A stretch of 37,692 bases of DNA, from positions 1-37,692 of the forward strand of contig CAIQKM010000180.1 of the NCBI GenBank assembly GCA_903872345.1, in the 5' to 3' direction. Source of the stretch: an uncultured Verrucomicrobia subdivision 3 bacterium. GTDB lineage: Bacteria > Verrucomicrobiota > Verrucomicrobiia > Limisphaerales > UBA11358. This document shows, in pieces, positions 25,256 through 32,934 of this stretch. The first letter of the stretch is position 1; each line of letters opens with the position of its first letter. The notes under the pieces were generated by a model. That model saw only the letters and a list, made by a program, of their open reading frames with translations, had not been told where the DNA came from and did not search any database. A program made the position numbers and the translations under genes.

Positions 25256-28200
25256 AAACATTTCTGCCGATCTTCATTTTGGGCATTGCGCTGACGGTGC
25301 AGGGCGCGGCCAAGAAAGCTCCGCCCATCATTGCCACCGGAGCGGGCGGGATGCTGGTTTATGCGGCTGATGACCATGGCAACCGGGTGCCGGATTTTTC
25401 GAGTTGCGGGTATGCGGGGGGCGACCGGGATATTCCGTCGGCTCCGGTTCGCGTGGCAGTGGCCCCGGCGGCGGGGGATGAGACGGCGCGCATTCAAAAG
25501 GCTTTGGATTACGTGGGGGCGCTGCCGGCGGATGCGCAGGGTTTGCGCGGGGCGGTTTTATTATTGAAGGGGCGGCATGAGGTGTTTGGAGGGTTGCGAA
25601 TCACGAACTCCGGCGTGGTGTTGCGGGGCCAGGGGATGGACGAGAACGGGACGGTGCTGGTGGCGGCGGGGAATGATCGTCGAACGCTGATTCAGATCGC
25701 GGGGCGGAATAATTTGCTGGCCGTTACCAATGCGAACTGGCGGGTGACGGATGATTATGTGCCCGTGGGCGCGCTCAGTTTTCACGTGAAGGACGCCAGC
25801 GGGTTGAAGGTGCATGGCGCCATTGAGGTGGTGCGGCCGGGGACGAAGGAGTGGATTGAGACATTGGGCATGACGGAGTTTGGCGGCGGCATCGGTGACT
25901 GGCGGCTGACGTGGAAGCCGGGCAACCGGGACATCGTCTGGGATCGCGAGATTCAAAAGATTGAGGGCAACCTGGTGACGGTGGATGCGCCGATTACGAC
26001 GGCGTTGGAAACCAATTTTGGCGGGGGTTTTGTTAGAACCTATGACTGGCCGGGGCGGATCAGCGAGGCGGGGGTGGAGAATGTGCGATTGGAATCCGCT
26101 TTCGATGCGGCGAATCCCAAGGATGAAAACCATGCGTGGATGGCGGTGACGCTGGAGAATGCCCAAGACGCGTGGGTGCGCCAGGTGACGTTTGAGCATT
26201 TTGCGGGGTCGGCGGTGGCGGTTTATGAATCATGCCGGCGGACGACGGTGGAAGATTGTTCCTCGCGGGCGCCGGTTTCGGAAGATGCGGGCTGGCGGCG
26301 GCAGACGTTTTACACGATGGGGCAGCAGACGCTGTTCTTGCGCTGCGCGGCGGAACATGGCCGCCACGATTTTGCGGTGGGACACATGGCCGCCGGACCG
26401 AATGCATTTGTGCAATGCGAGGCGAGCCTGCCGTCGGGTGACAGCGGGACGATTGAATGTTGGGCGGGCGGCGTGCTGTTTGACAATGTGCGGATTGACG
26501 GCGGCGGCTTGAATCTGATGAATCGCGGCAGCGCGGGAGAAGGGGCGGGGTGGTCGGCGGCGAATTCCGTTTTGTGGCAGTGCAACGCCTCCAAAATAGC
26601 CTGTGAAAATCCGCCCACGGCGCGGAACTGGGCGTTTGGTTGCTGGGGTGAATTTTCCGGGAATGGCATTTGGCGCGATGCCAATGCCTCGGTTCGTCCG
26701 GCGAGTTTGTTTGTGGCGCAAGTGCGGGACCGGCGCGGTGCGGCGGCGGCGGACAAGGTAAAATTGATGCAACGCTCGCTAGAGGAATACACCAACCCGA
26801 CGGCGGAGCAGGCGGCCAAATTGATTGCCGAATCGCGGAAACCCGCCCCGGAGCTGACTGATTTCATCGCGGCAGCCGGCACGCGTGACCCGATTCCAGC
26901 GGAAGCGGGCGAGGCCAAAAATGTGGATGACCTTTCGACTTCGGACGCGGCGGTTTCTCCGGCCAAACACGCCATTGCCATCGTCAACGGCTGGCTGGTG
27001 TGTGATGGCAAATTGCTGACCGGTTCGTCCACGGGCATCAACTGGTGGCGCGGGAACATGCATCCGGGCGAAGCGGCTGAATATGGCATCAATTTGACCC
27101 GGTTTGCGCCGGGCCGCGCTGGCGCGGGTTTGACGGATGATCTGACGGCGGTGGCGGATGGTTTGGAGGCGCGGCATATTGCGGCGTTCGATCATCATTA
27201 CGGACTGTGGTACGACCGTCGTCGCGAAGATCATGAGCGCGTGCGCCGCGTGGATGGCGATGTGTGGGCGCCGTTTTATGAACAGCCTTTCGCGCGCAGC
27301 GGTCAGGGCACGGCCTGGGATGGATTGAGCAAATATGATCTCACGAAGTTTAATCCGTGGTATTGGTCGCGGCTGAAAGCGTTCGCGGAGATTTGCGATG
27401 CGCGCGGGTTGGTGCTGTTCAACGAAAGCTATTTCCAGCACAACATCATCGAAGCCGGGGCGCATTGGGTGGATTGTCCGTGGCGGTCGGCGAACAATAT
27501 CAACGGCACGAGTTTTCCCGAGCCGCCGCCGTTTGCGGGGGACAAGCGCATCTTCATGGCGGAACAGTTTTACGATGTCTCCAATCCGGTGCGGCGTGAG
27601 CTGCATCGGGGTTTCATCCGGCAGAATCTGGCCAACTTTACGAACGCGGCGAATGTGATTCAATTCACCAGCGGGGAATTCACCGGGCCGCTGGCGTTTG
27701 AACAGTTCTGGCTGGATACGGTGGGCGATTGGGAAACGGAAACGAAACAGCATCCGCTGGTGGCGCTGGCCTGTCCGAAAAATGTGCAGGACGCGATCCT
27801 GGCCGATGCGCAGCGGCGGGCGGTGGTGGATGTGATCTGTTTCCGCTACTGGTGGCAGACGGAAAAGGGCGGGCTGTTTGCGCCGGCGGGCGGGCTGAAT
27901 CTGTCGCCGCGCCAGTTTGAGCGGCAATGGCGCGGGGGCACGCCCTCGGATGTGGAACTGGCCGGGATGGCGGCGGAGTATCGGCAGAAATTTGCGGACA
28001 AGGCGGTTCTGGCCGCCGGGGAAGATGAGGATTTATCGCGCGGGGCCTGGGCGTTTGTCTGTGCCGGCGGTTCGCTGCCCAACCTGCCGGCTACGGCGGA
28101 TGCGGCGCTACTCGCGGCTATTCCTTCAATGCAGCCGTGGACGCAGGTTTCAACCGATGGCCGCTGGGTGCTGCGGGAACCGGGGCGGCAACTGCTGGTG

Positions 28201-28368
28201 TACTCCGGCGAAGACACCGCCCCGGAACTGGATTTGACCGGCGAATCCGGGGTGTATCATGTGCGTGTGGTGGCGCATTCCGGCAAGGTGGCGGCAGCCT
28301 CCGGTGACGTGGTGGCGGGTAAAAAAGTGGTGCTGCCGGCGGGGGTGGTATGGCTGACACGTGATTAA
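25252..28368 (+). CDS. Two-module protein: beta-helix plus DUF6298-like TIM barrel
   Basis: About 1,038 residues with a signal peptide (MKTFLPIFILGIALTVQGAA). Module 1 (about 40-560): pectate-lyase-like beta-helix, with the cap YAGGDRDIPSAPVRVAVAPA and AVLLLKGRHEVFGGLRITNS, VVLRGQGMDENGTVLVA, GVENVRLES and AVAVYESCRRTTVEDCSS. Module 2 (about 600-960): TIM-barrel-like region resembling DUF6298, with INWWRGNMHPGEAAEYGINL, IAAFDHHYGLWYDRRREDHE, LVLFNESYFQHNIIEAGAHW and NVIQFTSGEFTGP. Glu725 (FNES) and Glu809 (SGEF) stand where clan GH-A enzymes have acid/base and nucleophile (inference). A short C-terminal sandwich follows. Start 25252 overlaps the previous stop. Such proteins occur in pectin loci of Bacteroidetes without, to my knowledge, a settled activity. 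Confidence 0.72.
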   Translation: MKTFLPIFILGIALTVQGAAKKAPPIIATGAGGMLVYAADDHGNRVPDFSSCGYAGGDRDIPSAPVRVAVAPAAGDETARIQKALDYVGALPADAQGLRGAVLLLKGRHEVFGGLRITNSGVVLRGQGMDENGTVLVAAGNDRRTLIQIAGRNNLLAVTNANWRVTDDYVPVGALSFHVKDASGLKVHGAIEVVRPGTKEWIETLGMTEFGGGIGDWRLTWKPGNRDIVWDREIQKIEGNLVTVDAPITTALETNFGGGFVRTYDWPGRISEAGVENVRLESAFDAANPKDENHAWMAVTLENAQDAWVRQVTFEHFAGSAVAVYESCRRTTVEDCSSRAPVSEDAGWRRQTFYTMGQQTLFLRCAAEHGRHDFAVGHMAAGPNAFVQCEASLPSGDSGTIECWAGGVLFDNVRIDGGGLNLMNRGSAGEGAGWSAANSVLWQCNASKIACENPPTARNWAFGCWGEFSGNGIWRDANASVRPASLFVAQVRDRRGAAAADKVKLMQRSLEEYTNPTAEQAAKLIAESRKPAPELTDFIAAAGTRDPIPAEAGEAKNVDDLSTSDAAVSPAKHAIAIVNGWLVCDGKLLTGSSTGINWWRGNMHPGEAAEYGINLTRFAPGRAGAGLTDDLTAVADGLEARHIAAFDHHYGLWYDRRREDHERVRRVDGDVWAPFYEQPFARSGQGTAWDGLSKYDLTKFNPWYWSRLKAFAEICDARGLVLFNESYFQHNIIEAGAHWVDCPWRSANNINGTSFPEPPPFAGDKRIFMAEQFYDVSNPVRRELHRGFIRQNLANFTNAANVIQFTSGEFTGPLAFEQFWLDTVGDWETETKQHPLVALACPKNVQDAILADAQRRAVVDVICFRYWWQTEKGGLFAPAGGLNLSPRQFERQWRGGTPSDVELAGMAAEYRQKFADKAVLAAGEDEDLSRGAWAFVCAGGSLPNLPATADAALLAAIPSMQPWTQVSTDGRWVLREPGRQLLVYSGEDTAPELDLTGESGVYHVRVVAHSGKVAAASGDVVAGKKVVLPAGVVWLTRD

Positions 28369-28375
28369 TTCATCT

Positions 28376-29968
28376 ATGAAGCTAAATCGTTTCGCTATTT
28401 GTGCGGGGCTGCTGTGGTTGCTGACGACGGGATTGTCGTTGCAAGCTGGCGGCATGGTGGAGCAATGGGGTGTTTTTCAGATCATCCTGCCGGGACCGAC
28501 CAATGGAAATCCGTTCGTGGACGTTTCGCTTTCGGCGCGGTTCACGCAGGGGGATGTGTCGGTGGAGGCAACGGGATTTTACGACGGTGATGGCATTTAT
28601 ATTGTACGCTTCATGCCGGATCGATTGGGCGAATGGCATTACTCCACGGCCAGCAGCGTGTCGAATCTGGATCACATCAGCGGCGATTTCACCGTGGTGA
28701 AACCGGCGGCGGGCAATCACGGTCCGGTGCGGGTGGCCAACACGTATCATTTTGCGTATGCGGACGGCACGTCGTATAAGGAACTGGGCACCACCTGCTA
28801 TGCGTGGGTGAATCAGGCTGAGGCGTTGCAAGAGCAGACGCTGAAAACCTTGGCTGCTTCGCCGTTTAACAAGCTGCGCATGTGTGTGTTTCCCAAACGC
28901 TATGACTGGAACACCAACGAGCCGCCGATGTATCCCTTCGTGGGCATCCCGACGACGAACTGGGATTTTGCGCGGTTTAACCCGGAGTATTTTCGTCATT
29001 TTGAGCAGCGGATTCAGGATTTGCAAAAACTGGGTATTGAAGCGGATATCATTCTCTTTCATCCGTACGATGAAGGGCATTGGGGTTTTGATCGTATGCC
29101 GGCCAGCGCGGACGACCGGTACTTGCGCTATGTGCTGGCGCGGTTTTCGGCCTACCGCAACGTCTGGTGGTCGCTGGCGAATGAGTACGACTTCATGAAG
29201 AAGAAAACGGAGGCGGACTTTGTCCGTTTTGGAGAAATCATTTCGACGAACGATCCGAGTCATCATTTGATCTCGATCCATAACGGCCAGAAAATGTTCA
29301 ATCACACGCTGCCGTGGATTACGCATGTGAGCGTCCAAAACGGTGCGGCGGTGGAGGATGCCGGGCGGGCGGAACTGTTTCGTGACATCTATCGCAAGCC
29401 GGTGGTGTTTGACGAGGTGAAGTACGAGGGTAATTTACCGAAGCGCTGGGGTAATCTTTCGGCGGAAGAACTGGTGTTCCGCTTTTGGGAGGGAACGGTG
29501 GCTGGAACATACGTTGGGCATGGCGAAACGTATTTGAGTCCGGACAATATCATCTGGTGGTCCAAGGGCGGCGTGCTGAAGGGGCAGAGTCCGGCGCGGT
29601 TGGCGTTCCTGAAACAGGTGCTGGCGGACAGTCCGGCGGAAGGCATTGACCCAATTGACAAGTGGCAGGATCCCACCATTGCGGGACAGCCGGGGAAATA
29701 TTATCTCATTTATTTTGGCAAGCAGCAGCCTGCCACGTGGGAGTTTAAGTTGCCCAAACCGCCGCTGGGCAAGGGTGCGCCGCTGACCAATGGTGTGGCT
29801 TTCACGGTTGAGATTCTGGACACGTGGAACATGACGGTTACGCCGGTCGCGGGCAAGTGCACCGTGAAGAAGCAGGGGGATTACAGTTATGCCGATGAGG
29901 CGGGGCGTAGCATTGAATTGCCGGGCAAACCCTACTTGGCGCTGCGCATTAAACGGGTGGAAGACTAG
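28376..29968 (+). CDS. DUF5060 + DUF4038/DUF5605-like clan GH-A glycosidase
   Basis: About 530 residues, signal peptide MKLNRFAICAGLLWLLTTGL. Residues 28-110 are a DUF5060-type sandwich (MVEQWGVFQIILPGPTNGNP, GFYDGDGIYIVRFMPDRLGE, GEWHYSTAS). A TIM barrel follows: YFHAYADGTSYKELG-like entry (actual YHFAYADGTSYKELGTTCYA), SPFNKLRMCVFPKRYDWN, LQKLGIEADIILFHPYDEGH, then Glu270 in SLANEYDF (acid/base) and Glu347 in VVFDEVKYEG (nucleophile), as expected for clan GH-A. A C-terminal sandwich (NGVAFTVEILDTWNMT) completes it. Related proteins include GH140 apiosidases, so a pectin side-chain target is plausible. Last gene of the first operon block; a 245-base repeat-filled gap follows. Confidence 0.78.
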   Translation: MKLNRFAICAGLLWLLTTGLSLQAGGMVEQWGVFQIILPGPTNGNPFVDVSLSARFTQGDVSVEATGFYDGDGIYIVRFMPDRLGEWHYSTASSVSNLDHISGDFTVVKPAAGNHGPVRVANTYHFAYADGTSYKELGTTCYAWVNQAEALQEQTLKTLAASPFNKLRMCVFPKRYDWNTNEPPMYPFVGIPTTNWDFARFNPEYFRHFEQRIQDLQKLGIEADIILFHPYDEGHWGFDRMPASADDRYLRYVLARFSAYRNVWWSLANEYDFMKKKTEADFVRFGEIISTNDPSHHLISIHNGQKMFNHTLPWITHVSVQNGAAVEDAGRAELFRDIYRKPVVFDEVKYEGNLPKRWGNLSAEELVFRFWEGTVAGTYVGHGETYLSPDNIIWWSKGGVLKGQSPARLAFLKQVLADSPAEGIDPIDKWQDPTIAGQPGKYYLIYFGKQQPATWEFKLPKPPLGKGAPLTNGVAFTVEILDTWNMTVTPVAGKCTVKKQGDYSYADEAGRSIELPGKPYLALRIKRVED

Positions 29969-29972
29969 GCTT

Positions 29973-30170
29973 TTCAACCACGGATGGGCACAGATGGACA
30001 CAGATAAAACAATTTTTGCGGGCAACGGGCGCGCCCGGACACTATCCACCCTCAAGGCTGAAAATATGAGCGCCACCTCACCCCGACCCTCTCCCCCATT
30101 TCTCAATGGCGGAGAGGGAGAAAACTCGTCCGGCGACAGGTTCGTGGTAAGACCACCGCTCGGGATTGGG
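29973..30170. repeat. Two dispersed repeats inside the pectin locus (copy C and a CACGGAT arm)
   Basis: 29973-30008: TCAACCACGGATGGGCACAG, then ATGGACACAGAT, one arm of the family at 12578-12703. 30065-30170: GAGCGCCACCTCACCCCGAC, CTCTCCCCCATTTCTCAATG, GCGGAGAGGGAG and a final CGGGATTGGG, copy C of the element at 1878 and 7681; here the CCCTCTCCC/GGGAGAGGG-like arms are intact enough to pair. Between them lies a GGGCGCGCCC palindrome (30025 region). Together they fill the gap between two genes of the locus. Confidence 0.85.
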
Positions 30171-30213
30171 CGGGCAGGATCCAACCGTGGCGCAATTTCC
30201 AGTTCCGGTCAAA

Positions 30214-32934
30214 ATGAAGCATCTTAATTTCATATTCGTCGGGTTGCTGCTGCTGGCGGGTGTTCGGCCAATGGCAGCGGAGACGATTTCCATTGTCGTG
30301 GCGAGCAATGCCGCGCCGCGCGTGCTCTTCGGAGCGGAACGGCTGGCGTCGGCGATTCGGGAAGCGGGCACAAATTCTCCCTTGTTGGCACGGATGGTTT
30401 GGTTTCGAGGGCCGGGCGTGGATGCCGTGGTGACGAGTCAACCACGGCGGCCAGCGCGACAGATACGGGTCAACGTATCGCCCAGGCTGGGCATCGCTCA
30501 CGAAGGTTTTCAGTTTGCGCTGGCTGATAACAACGACGTGCAGATTTCGTCCAGTGACGATTCCGGTGCGCTTTACGGGTGTCTGGAATTGGTGCGGCGC
30601 ATTCGCAGCGGCGGCACGCTGGCTGAACTGGCACAATATCAGGACAAGCCCGCGATGACCTTGCGCGGCACGTGCATCGGCATGCAAAAGACCTTCATCC
30701 TGCCGGGGCGGCATGTGTATGAATATCCGTACACGCCGGAGCTGTTTCCGTGGTTTTATGACCAGGCGCTGTGGCGCGAGTATCTGGATTTTCTCGTAGA
30801 AAACCGGATGAACACCCTCTACCTGTGGAGCGGTCATCCCTTTGCCTCGCTGGTGAAGTTGAAGGAGTATCCGTATGCGGTCGAAGTGCCGGATGACATT
30901 TTTCAGCAGAATGTGGAAATGTTCCGCTGGCTCACGCAGGAATGCGACAAGCGTGGCATCTGGCTGGTGCAGATGTTTTACAATATTCTCGTGTCGAAAC
31001 CGTTTGCCGAGACGAATGGCATCGCCACACAACTTTCCGCACCGACGCCGCTGACGGAAGATTACACGCGCAAGTCCATCGCGGAATTTGTGAAGCAGTA
31101 TCCGAACGTCGGCCTGATGGCCTGTCTGGGCGAGGCGTTGCAGGGCACGCCGAATCAGTTGGAATGGTGTACCAACGTCATTTTGCCCGGCGTTCTGGAC
31201 GGCATGAAGGCGGCGGGCTTGCGGGAGGAACCGCCGGTGGTCATTCGCACGCATGCGATGGATGCGGATGCCATCATGCCGGCGGCGTATCAGGTTTATT
31301 CCAATCTATTCACGGAATCAAAATACAACGGCGAATCGCTCACCACCTGGGAGCCGCGCGGACCGGATCAGAAAACGCACTTGGCGATGAGCAAGCTCGG
31401 GCCGCATCTGGTGAATATTCATATTCTCTCCAACCTGGAACCGTTTCGTTACGGGGATCAGGAGTTTATTAAAAAATGCGTGCAGGCTTCGCGGGACCGC
31501 CTGGGGGCGACGGGCGTGCATTTGTATCCGCTGTCTTACTGGAATTGGCCGGACGCGCCGGACATTGCATCCGTGCCGTTGAAACAATGGGATCGTGACT
31601 GGATGTGGTTCACTGCGTGGGCGCGTTATTCGTGGAATCCGGATGTGCCTGAGGATGTCGATCATGAATACTGGATCATGCGATTGGCGGAGGTTTATGG
31701 GAATACTAATGCGGCATCCCACATTTTGCAGGCGGTCAATGCGGCCGGTGAAGTGGCGCCGCGTCTGGTGCGCCGGTTCGGCATTACGGAAGGGAATCGG
31801 CAGACGCTCTCGCTGGGGATGACGCTGGATCAATTGGTGAATCCGGCGAAGTACAAGGCCATTGAAGATTTGTGGCTTTCGCAGGCACCGCCCGGCGAGC
31901 GGCTGGACGAATATGTGAAGAAGGAATGGAATCACGAACCGCACGTGGGTGAGACACCGCCTTCCATTATCCGCGAAGTGCTGGACGCTTCGTCCAATGC
32001 CGTCGCGGCGGCGGCGGCAGCGGAGCCATTCGTCACCAAAAACCGGGATGAATTTGCGCGGCTGAAAAACGACACCCTTTGCATTCAGGCGATGGGGGAG
32101 AATTATGCGGCCAAAGCGAAGGCGGCGGAACTGGTGCTGCGCTATAACTACAGCCACGACATCGCCGACATGGAAGCGGCGGAGCGGTATCTCGCGGAGA
32201 GTTTGACGGCTTACCAGAAGCTCGATGACCTCACACGGCCGGCCTATCACTTCGCGAATGGCATGCAGACGTCGCAGCGGAAAATTCCGGTGCCCGGCGG
32301 GGCGAAAGGCCTGGGGACGAATTATCTGTGGTCGCAACTCGTGCCGATGTATCAGCGCGAGTTGGCGGCTTTCCAAGACAAGGTGGCGCAACTGAAGCAG
32401 CCGGTGCCGGTTGCGGCCGTGGCGGATGACACTGGTATCAAGCCTTGGCCGGCGGCCGCGTTCAAACTCATCAGTACCAATGCCGAGACCTACGTGGTGC
32501 AGCCCGGAGCCCGGGTGTTTGCGGACCGGGAGTTTGCGATTCAAAGTCTGGCCCCGGAACTGAATGGTTTGACTGGTATCCGTTTCGCCCATGAAGCGGC
32601 GAAGAAGGGGCGTTACGTACCCATAGAATTTGAAGCGGCGGAGCCGGTGCAGGTGTTGGTGGGTTATTTCAAAGCCACGCAAAAAGGCTGGCTGCAAGTG
32701 CCCAATTTGGAAACGGCGGCGCAGGCGGATGAACGCGGCGGGGTGGATTGCCTGCTCGATAACGCCGCCGCCATCGCCAGTTGCCCGGACGTGGAAGTCC
32801 ACGCCTTCCGTTACGGGGCCGGGCGGCAGCGGCTGGAATTGATTGGCAAGGGCAGCTTTGTGATTCTCGGCATCGTGCCGCAATCGGTCATTTTGAACAA
32901 ACGCGATGCCCGTCACGGCACTCATCAGCAATGA
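30214..32934 (+). CDS. GH67/GH115-like protein (alpha-uronidase-type fold)
   Basis: About 906 residues, signal peptide MKHLNFIFVGLLLLAGVRPMAAE. Residues about 25-135 form the small alpha/beta N-terminal domain seen in GH67/GH20/GH115 (SIVVASNAAPRVLFGAERLA, FQFALADNNDVQISSSDDSG, ALYGCLELVRRI). A TIM barrel follows (about 145-480): MTLRGTCIGMQK, YLDFLVENRMNTLYLWSGHP, WLTQECDKRGIWLVQMFYNI, VGLMACLGEALQG (Glu307), VVIRTHAMDADA, LTTWEPRGPD. A helical region and a C-terminal sandwich close it. GH67 and GH115 enzymes release glucuronic acid; relatives in pectin loci have been thought to act on galacturonides. Start ATG 30214; the longer frame from 30166 lacks signal character. Overlaps the next gene by 4 bases. 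Confidence 0.7.
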   Translation: MKHLNFIFVGLLLLAGVRPMAAETISIVVASNAAPRVLFGAERLASAIREAGTNSPLLARMVWFRGPGVDAVVTSQPRRPARQIRVNVSPRLGIAHEGFQFALADNNDVQISSSDDSGALYGCLELVRRIRSGGTLAELAQYQDKPAMTLRGTCIGMQKTFILPGRHVYEYPYTPELFPWFYDQALWREYLDFLVENRMNTLYLWSGHPFASLVKLKEYPYAVEVPDDIFQQNVEMFRWLTQECDKRGIWLVQMFYNILVSKPFAETNGIATQLSAPTPLTEDYTRKSIAEFVKQYPNVGLMACLGEALQGTPNQLEWCTNVILPGVLDGMKAAGLREEPPVVIRTHAMDADAIMPAAYQVYSNLFTESKYNGESLTTWEPRGPDQKTHLAMSKLGPHLVNIHILSNLEPFRYGDQEFIKKCVQASRDRLGATGVHLYPLSYWNWPDAPDIASVPLKQWDRDWMWFTAWARYSWNPDVPEDVDHEYWIMRLAEVYGNTNAASHILQAVNAAGEVAPRLVRRFGITEGNRQTLSLGMTLDQLVNPAKYKAIEDLWLSQAPPGERLDEYVKKEWNHEPHVGETPPSIIREVLDASSNAVAAAAAAEPFVTKNRDEFARLKNDTLCIQAMGENYAAKAKAAELVLRYNYSHDIADMEAAERYLAESLTAYQKLDDLTRPAYHFANGMQTSQRKIPVPGGAKGLGTNYLWSQLVPMYQRELAAFQDKVAQLKQPVPVAAVADDTGIKPWPAAAFKLISTNAETYVVQPGARVFADREFAIQSLAPELNGLTGIRFAHEAAKKGRYVPIEFEAAEPVQVLVGYFKATQKGWLQVPNLETAAQADERGGVDCLLDNAAAIASCPDVEVHAFRYGAGRQRLELIGKGSFVILGIVPQSVILNKRDARHGTHQQ

